Positions 59,433 through 64,000 of a stretch of DNA of 64,000 bases are shown here, piece by piece; the first letter of the stretch is position 1; every line of letters starts with the position of its first letter. The notes beneath the pieces were generated by a model, which was not told the DNA's origin, did not search any database, and saw only the letters and a program-made list of their open reading frames with translations. The stretch is taken from assembly GCA_963809765.1 (NCBI GenBank), contig CAWEKT010000003.1:1302001-1366000 (forward strand). The letters run 5' to 3'. The translations under genes were made by a program, and so were the position numbers. This DNA is from JACVRM01 sp963809765. Lineage in GTDB: Bacteria; Actinomycetota; Thermoleophilia; Gaiellales; Gaiellaceae.

Positions 59433-60263
59433 CTATCTCCGCGCGCGCTTCTTCTTCTTCTTGACGCGCCGCGGGCCGGCCGGAGCGCCGCTGTTCGCCG
59501 GGGCTGCGGCCGCTGCGGGCGCGGTCGCCGGAACCGGCTCGGTCGTCCGCGGGGGCGTGCGCGACGAGCGCTTGGCCGGCTCGGTCTTCTTGGGTTGGAG
59601 CTGGCGCGTCACCAGCCCCTGGCCGACCGTCCACAGGTTCGTCGTCACCCAGTAGATGAGCAGGCCGGCGGGAAAGAGGATCGAGCCGCTGAGGATGAAG
59701 AAGACGAAGCCGACGGGCAGGAACATGAAGATGAGCCGCTGCGTCCGGTCCATCGTCGCCGACATGTAGTAGGTCGCGAACACCTGGCTCGCGGTGTAGA
59801 CGACGAGCAGCACGTAGCCCGACCAGTGGTCGGTGATGTTGGCCGTGATGTCGGGCACGAGCCCGAGCCAGCCGAGATCGGAGCCGGGGTAGTCCGGGTA
59901 GACCTCGTCCTCGAAGTCGCGCAGCACGAAGTAGAGCGCGAAGAAGATCGGGATCTGCAGCAGCATCGGCAGGCACGAGGCCGCCGGGTTGATGTTGTGC
60001 TCCCGGTAGAAGCGCATCAGCTCCTCGTTCGCCTGCTGCCGGTTGCCCTTGTTGCGGGCCTGGATCGCCTTCATCTCCGGCAGGTACTGCTGCATGCGCT
60101 GCATCGAGTGGATCTGCTTGACGGTCAGCGGCACGATCGCGATGCGGACGATCAGGGTGACGCCGACGATCGCCCAGGCCCAGGGCAGTGCGAAGGTCGT
60201 GTGCAGCTGCTCGAGCAGCCAGGTGAGGGGCTGCTCGATCGGCGCGAGGAGGCCGGCGATCAT
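59433..60263 (-). CDS. yidC: membrane protein insertase YidC/Oxa1
   Basis: 276 aa, the short form without the large periplasmic domain. WAWAIVGVTLIVRIAIVPLT (helix with the essential Arg), KQIHSMQRMQQYLPEMKAIQ (cytoplasmic hairpin), NPAASCLPMLLQIPIFFALY, then LIFMFLPVGFVFFILSGSIL and FPAGLLIYWVTTNLWTVGQG. Basic tail PRRVKKKKKRARR for ribosome contact. ATG 60263 overlaps the yidD stop. Intact. Confidence 0.95.
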   Translation of the reverse strand: MIAGLLAPIEQPLTWLLEQLHTTFALPWAWAIVGVTLIVRIAIVPLTVKQIHSMQRMQQYLPEMKAIQARNKGNRQQANEELMRFYREHNINPAASCLPMLLQIPIFFALYFVLRDFEDEVYPDYPGSDLGWLGLVPDITANITDHWSGYVLLVVYTASQVFATYYMSATMDRTQRLIFMFLPVGFVFFILSGSILFPAGLLIYWVTTNLWTVGQGLVTRQLQPKKTEPAKRSSRTPPRTTEPVPATAPAAAAAPANSGAPAGPRRVKKKKKRARR

Positions 60264-60526
60264 CACCGGCGTGCGAACAGTCGCTGCTCGTGGACATGGT
60301 CGACGCCGCCGCGGCTCCACGGGTTGCAGCGCAGCAGCCGCCAGCCGGCGAGCACGCTGCCCCGGACGAGGCCGTACTGCTTCAGCGCCTCGAGGGCGTA
60401 GCCGGAGCACGACGGGTGGTACTTGCAGCTCGCCGGGAAGAGCACGCCGAACGTGCCCCGGTAGAGCCAGACGAGCGCCATGCCGCCGTAGGCCGGCAGC
60501 CGCAGGAGCTGTCGTGCGGCCGTCAC
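60263..60526 (-). CDS. yidD: membrane protein insertion efficiency factor YidD
   Basis: 87 aa. GTFGVLFPASCKYHPSCSGY holds the family C-K-Y-x-P-S-C-S-x-Y motif, followed by ALEALKQYGLVRGSVLAGWR and LLRCNPWSRGGVDHV, all diagnostic. GTG 60526 overlaps the rnpA stop by 4 bp. Confidence 0.95.
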   Translation of the reverse strand: MTAARQLLRLPAYGGMALVWLYRGTFGVLFPASCKYHPSCSGYALEALKQYGLVRGSVLAGWRLLRCNPWSRGGVDHVHEQRLFARR

Positions 60527-60873
60527 GCGGACGCCTTTCCGAGCGCCTCGGCGACCCGCTCGACCAGCCACTCGTGACCCTGCGCCTCCGCCGACTCGGC
60601 GAGCCCGGGGCGGGCGACGAGGACGTGGTCGCGGCCGGCGGGCACACGCTCCTCGAGCGAGCGCCAGGCTTCCCGGAGGCGGCGCTTCAGACGGTTGCGG
60701 ACGACTGCGCCGCCGACCTTCCGCGGCACGGCGATGCCCACCCGGCCGGGTCCGTCCTGGTCGTCCGGGCGCTCGAACCAGTAGAGGACGAGCGCACGCG
60801 TGGAGACCGAGCGGCCCTGCCGGTAGACCGCGTCGAAGTCGCGCGAGCGTGAGAGCCGGTGCCTGCGCTGCAC
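60523..60873 (-). CDS. rnpA: ribonuclease P protein component
   Basis: 116 aa basic protein. RRHRLSRSRDFDAVYRQGRS, RVGIAVPRKVGGAVVRNRLK with the RNR core (VVRNRLKRRLREAWR), and a C terminus with DHVLVARPGLAE. It binds the 5' leader of pre-tRNA with the catalytic RNA. GTG 60873 is 23 bp after rpmH. Intact. Confidence 0.94.
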   Translation of the reverse strand: MQRRHRLSRSRDFDAVYRQGRSVSTRALVLYWFERPDDQDGPGRVGIAVPRKVGGAVVRNRLKRRLREAWRSLEERVPAGRDHVLVARPGLAESAEAQGHEWLVERVAEALGKASA

Positions 60874-60896
60874 GTGTGTCCGGGGAGTGGGCGGCC

Positions 60897-61031
60897 TCAG
60901 GCCGACAGGCGCTTGCGGCCCCGCGCGCGGCGCCGCTTCAGGATCGCGCGGCCGGCGCGCGTCGACATGCGGGCGCGGAAGCCGTGCTTCCGCTTCCGCC
61001 TGCGCACGTTGGGCTGATACGTCCGTTTCAT
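60897..61031 (-). CDS. rpmH: 50S ribosomal protein L34
   Basis: 44 aa, MKRTYQPNVRRRKRKHGFRA then RMSTRAGRAILKRRRARGRK and RLSA: a complete, standard L34. ATG 61031 with an AAGGAG site nine bases upstream. First gene of the leftward operon from the origin. Confidence 0.98.
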   Translation of the reverse strand: MKRTYQPNVRRRKRKHGFRARMSTRAGRAILKRRRARGRKRLSA

Positions 61032-61076
61032 GGCCTGTCAACAAGGAGAGATGGCGCCGGTCGGCGCCGGTCGCTG

Positions 61077-61082
61077 AGTCTA
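61077..61082 (-). promoter_or_regulatory. -10 box of rpmH operon
   Basis: TAGACT on the minus strand, 45 nt before the rpmH ATG, leaving a leader with a Shine-Dalgarno. Confidence 0.45.
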
Positions 61083-61240
61083 GCGAACGCCCCTCGAGAC
61101 CCGTTGTCCACAGCCCCCGAAAGGGCCGCAAACTCGGGGAAACCCGCGCGACGCGCGGCTCCTTTCCACACCTGTTGAGAGACGTGTGGACGAGGGAAAA
61201 ACCCTGCAAATACGCCGCTTTTCTCAGCCTCGACAGGTCT
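61083..61240. other. oriC: candidate chromosomal origin with DnaA boxes
   Basis: Between rpmH and dnaA lies the perfect actinobacterial DnaA box TTGTCCACA (61104-61112), CTTTCCACA (61162-61170) and, on the other strand, TCGTCCACA (61185-61193), near the short AT-richer stretch AAAAACCCTGCAAATA. Further boxes follow dnaA: 62686-62694, 62746-62754 (weak) and 62798-62806, before an AT-rich TCATTCTTTCTTACTGAC. The gene order around it is that of many bacterial origins. Which of the two gaps unwinds first cannot be said. Confidence 0.75.
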
Positions 61241-61241
61241 G

Positions 61242-61270
61242 TTGAGGCGCCTTTGCAACGCTGCTATGCT
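61242..61270 (+). promoter_or_regulatory. dnaA promoter
   Basis: -35 TTGAGG (61242-61247), 17-bp spacer, -10 TATGCT (61265-61270), about 32 nt before the expected start-site-to-GTG leader of dnaA. Confidence 0.6.
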
Positions 61271-61308
61271 CGCCGCTTGCTTCGGGCAAGGGAGGCACGG
61301 CGAGCCGC

Positions 61309-62682
61309 GTGGAACGAGCACAGGAGCTGACAGCACACGGCCTCTGGCTCGAGGTTTCGAGGCGCCTCCAGGAATCGTTGAACGAGTCGACCTACCGGAC
61401 CTGGTTCGGTGAGGTGGACGGCGACGAGCTGACCGAGTCCGCACTCGTCCTCACGGTCCCGAACGACTTCACGCGCGAGTGGATCGAGGGGCATTTCGCT
61501 GCACCTGATCGGCACGAGCGTGCGCGAGGCGACCGGCGCCGACCTCGGCGTCGAGCTCGTCGTCGACCAGGAGCCGCCGCAGCCGTCGGCAGCGTCGGAC
61601 GGCGGGCGGGCGGTCGTCGTCGGCAGCGCGGCGGCAACTACGCGCGTGGTCGAAGGGCATGAACGCGAAGTACACGTTCGACTCGTTCGTGATCGGCTCG
61701 TCGCAACCGCTTCGCGCACGCGGCCGCGCTCGCGGTCGCCGAGGCGCCGGCCCAGGCGTACAACCCGCTGTTCATCTACGGCGGCACCGGGCTCGGCAAG
61801 ACCCACCTGCTGCAGGCGATCGGCCAGTACGTCGGCGAGCACACCGGCGAGCTGTCGGTGCGCTACGTCACGAGCGAGACATTCATGAACGACTTCATCA
61901 ACTCGCTGCGCGACAAGCGCATCGAGGGGTTCAAGCAGCGCTACCGCACCTACGACGTGCTGCTCATCGACGACATCCAGTTCCTGGAGCACAAGGAGCG
62001 GATCCAGGAGGAGTTCTTCCACACCTTCAACACGCTCTACGAGGCCGGCCGCCAGATCGTGATCTCGTCCGACCGGCCGCCCCGCGAGCTGTCCACCCTC
62101 GAGCACCGCCTGCGCTCGCGCTTCGAGTGGGGGCTGATCACCGACATCCAGCCGCCCGACCTCGAGACGCGCATCGCCATCCTGCGCAAGAAGGTCAAGA
62201 CGGAGAGCATCCACATACCCGACCCGCAGCTCCTGACCTTCATCGCCGGGCGCGTGTCGACGAACATCCGTGAGCTCGAGGGCGCGCTGACCCGCGTCGT
62301 CGCCTTCGCCTCGCTCACCGGGAGACCGATGACCGTCGAGCTCGCCCAGGACGTGCTCCGCGACGTGTTCCCCGGCGGCGACGCGCCAGAGGTGTCGATC
62401 GAGCGCATCCAGACGACGGTGTCCGAGCGCTTCGGGATCTCCACGGACGAGCTCTGCGGCGACAAGCGCTCGCAGAACATCGTCTACCCGCGACAGGTCG
62501 CGATGTACCTCTCACGCGAGCTGACGGACTCCTCGCTGCCGAAGATCGGGCGCGAGTTCGGCGGGCGCGACCACACGACCGTGATCCACGCCACCTCGAA
62601 GATCGCGCGCCTGATTCGCGAGGACCGCTCTGTGTACAACCTCGTGCAAGAACTGACCGCGCGCATCAAGCAGGTGCGCTGA
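61309..62682 (+). CDS. dnaA: chromosomal replication initiator DnaA, frameshifted
   Basis: About 458 aa. Domain I WLEVSRRLQESLNESTYRTW, VPNDFTREWIEGHF; domain III KYTFDSFVIGSS, FIYGGTGLGKTHLLQAIGQY (Walker A), LLIDDIQFLEHKERIQEEFF (Walker B), ISSDRPPRELSTLEHRLRSR (Arg finger region); domain IV with the DNA-binding SRELTDSSLPKIGREFGGRD and HTTVIHA. Shifts near 61500, 61645 and 61710 in the first third. As dnaA is essential, these must be errors of the assembly. GTG start. Confidence 0.95.
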
Positions 62683-62846
62683 AACTGTGGACGGCCGGCT
62701 GACCTGCTCGATCGCCTGTCGACGAACCCGCGTCGTCCCCAGCGCGCCTCCACAGCCCGAACCCGCATGGCTGAGCGGCGGGTGGCCGTCTTCCCCGACG
62801 TCCACACTCCCTAGGTCTACGATCATTCTTTCTTACTGACTTCTTC
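62683..62846. other. dnaA-dnaN intergenic region
   Basis: 164 bp without a gene. Holds the DnaA-box-like sites named under oriC and the dnaN promoter -10 TACGAT (62818-62823), followed by a TC-rich leader. Confidence 0.5.
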
Positions 62847-63998
62847 ATGGACATAGAAGCACCGACAGAGACAGAGACGGCCGTCGGCACAGGCGTGCGG
62901 CTGACCTGCGAGCGGGACGAGCTCGTTCGCCGGCTGGCGATCGTCTCCCGCGGGCTCTCGGCGCGCACCACCGTGCAGATCCTCTCGGGGATCCTGCTGG
63001 ACGCCGCCGAGGGACGGCTGACGCTGGCGGCGACCGACATGGAGCTCTCGCTGCGCTCGACGTTCGAGGCCGAGATCGAGACGCCGGGTCGCGTCGTCGT
63101 GCCCGGCCGGCTGCTCGTCGACATCGCGCGGCTGCTGCCCGCCAGCGAGGTCGTGCTGGCGCACCGGCCCGAGGAGGGGATCGTGGAGGTGTCGGCCGGC
63201 AACGCGAACTACCGCCTGCACACCCTGAGCGCGGAGGACTTCCCGCGGCTCCCCGAGGCCGACCCCTCGTCGCTGGTCGCGGTCGACGCCGAAGCGGTCG
63301 TCTCCACCGCCGCGCGGGTCGGTCGCGCCGCCTCGCGCGACGAGTCGCGCCCGGTGCTGACCGGCATCCTCGTCCGCTTCGAGAACGGCAAGCTCGTCAT
63401 GGCCGCGACCGACTCGTACCGCCTGTCGGTCAAGGAGACGCCGCTGGAGGGTGAGGCGCCGAGTCTCGAGGCGATCATTCCTGCGCGCGCGCTCGCCGAG
63501 GTGACACGCATCGCCGGGAGTGCGGAGCGGCTCGAGCTCGGCGTCTACGAGAACCAGCTCGTGTTCTCGCTGCCCGACGCAGGGGCGCTGCTCACCACGC
63601 GCCGGATCGACGGCCAGTTCCCCAACTACCAGCAGCTGCTCCCGGAGGCGTTCGAGCATCAGCTGACCCTGCCGCGCGAGGAGTTCCTCGAGATCGTCCG
63701 CCGGGTCGCGGTCGTGTCGCAGCGCAACTCGCCGCTGCGGCTGCGCTTTGCCGAGGGCGAGCTGACCGTCTCTGCGCGCACGCCGGATGTCGGCGAGGCG
63801 AGCGAGGCGATGCCGGTGGGGTTCGACGGCGAGCCGCTCGAGATCGGGTTCAACCCCGACTTCCTGCGTGAAGGGATCGAGTCCGTGGACAACGACGAGA
63901 TCGTCCTGAAGCTGATCAGCCCGCTGCGCCCGGGCCTGTTGCAGGCGCCTGACGAGGACTTCTGGTACCTGATCATGCCGATCAGGCTTGCCGGCTGA
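62847..63998 (+). CDS. dnaN: DNA polymerase III beta sliding clamp
   Basis: 383 aa, complete; the stop lies two bases before the window end. Three clamp domains: TCERDELVRRLAIVSRGLSA, LTLAATDMELSLRSTFEAE, LVMAATDSYRLSVKETPLEG, LVFSLPDAGALLTTRRIDG, QFPNYQQLLPE, and the C-terminal LQAPDEDFWYLIMPIRL with the M-P-x-R-L peptide-binding end. No frameshift. Follows dnaA in the usual order. Confidence 0.97.
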   Translation: MDIEAPTETETAVGTGVRLTCERDELVRRLAIVSRGLSARTTVQILSGILLDAAEGRLTLAATDMELSLRSTFEAEIETPGRVVVPGRLLVDIARLLPASEVVLAHRPEEGIVEVSAGNANYRLHTLSAEDFPRLPEADPSSLVAVDAEAVVSTAARVGRAASRDESRPVLTGILVRFENGKLVMAATDSYRLSVKETPLEGEAPSLEAIIPARALAEVTRIAGSAERLELGVYENQLVFSLPDAGALLTTRRIDGQFPNYQQLLPEAFEHQLTLPREEFLEIVRRVAVVSQRNSPLRLRFAEGELTVSARTPDVGEASEAMPVGFDGEPLEIGFNPDFLREGIESVDNDEIVLKLISPLRPGLLQAPDEDFWYLIMPIRLAG

Positions 63999-64000
63999 CC

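Noticed and set aside
1..64000. CRISPR arrays, prophage, integrases, transposases, toxin-antitoxin or biosynthetic clusters
   Set aside because: No spaced direct repeats and no proteins of these families were recognised; the gene content is core chromosomal.

Overview
This is a very GC-rich chromosomal segment from an actinobacterium, most likely the deep-branching Thermoleophilia (Gaiellales/Solirubrobacterales type). That placement is an inference from gene content (futalosine-type UbiA prenyltransferase, a hemA-hemX-hemC-hemD cluster fused to a Ccm cytochrome c system, DUF3107-, DUF1015-, DUF1385- and DUF2203-like proteins, TreT plus OtsA, sortase, TANNNT promoters), not from a database search. 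The right end holds the replication origin: rpmH-rnpA-yidD-yidC-jag-rsmG-parA-parB run leftwards and dnaA-dnaN rightwards from a DnaA-box region at about 61.1 kb. No rRNA, CRISPR array, phage or transposase gene was seen.

Layout. 0-5 kb: end of the complex I operon (nuoL-nuoM-nuoN), coupled to a flavin disulfide oxidoreductase and a UPF0173 hydrolase. 5-17.7 kb: small metabolic and housekeeping genes (cupin-TPR protein, LDH2 oxidoreductase, Mrp, Kelch protein, IMPase, DUF1015, an OB/HD protein, MOSC protein, YchF, methylmalonyl-CoA epimerase, FtsH). 17.7-26 kb: NAD salvage (nicotinate phosphoribosyltransferase plus a nicotinamidase-like hydrolase), DUF1385, an M20 hydrolase coupled to tryptophan 2,3-dioxygenase, RarA, arginase, tRNA-Phe. 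26.4-36.5 kb: one long leftward series, otsA-moaC-mogA-ubiA-ccmA-ccmB-ccmC-ccmD-hemX-hemA-hemC-hemD-DUF62, joining trehalose, molybdenum cofactor, quinone, cytochrome c and heme synthesis. 36.6-40.7 kb: TreT, an anti-sigma kinase and a two-component system. 40.7-55.6 kb: envelope genes (membrane M28 peptidase, sortase, several glycosyltransferases, class A PBP, MscS channel, CPBP protease, L,D-transpeptidase). 55.7-64 kb: BFN nuclease, tRNA-Ile and the origin region.

Two general points matter when reading the annotation. First, about a third of the genes, including essential ones such as dnaA, ftsH and ccmABC, are broken by one or more frameshifts although the conserved protein continues in another frame. 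This is best explained by indel errors in the assembly, not by decay, so such genes are given as single CDS entries with approximate shift positions. Second, many transcription units start with a TANNNT -10 box only 6-9 nt before the start codon, the layout of leaderless mRNA. I used it to choose starts.

The most interesting non-coding structure is a family of hairpin elements of about 163 bp with terminal inverted repeats (44298-44460, 33029-33192, and a degenerate copy at 6248-6342) that sit on gene ends, and a duplicated promoter plus G-rich module (9046-9105 and 51148-51300) that looks like a small RNA.
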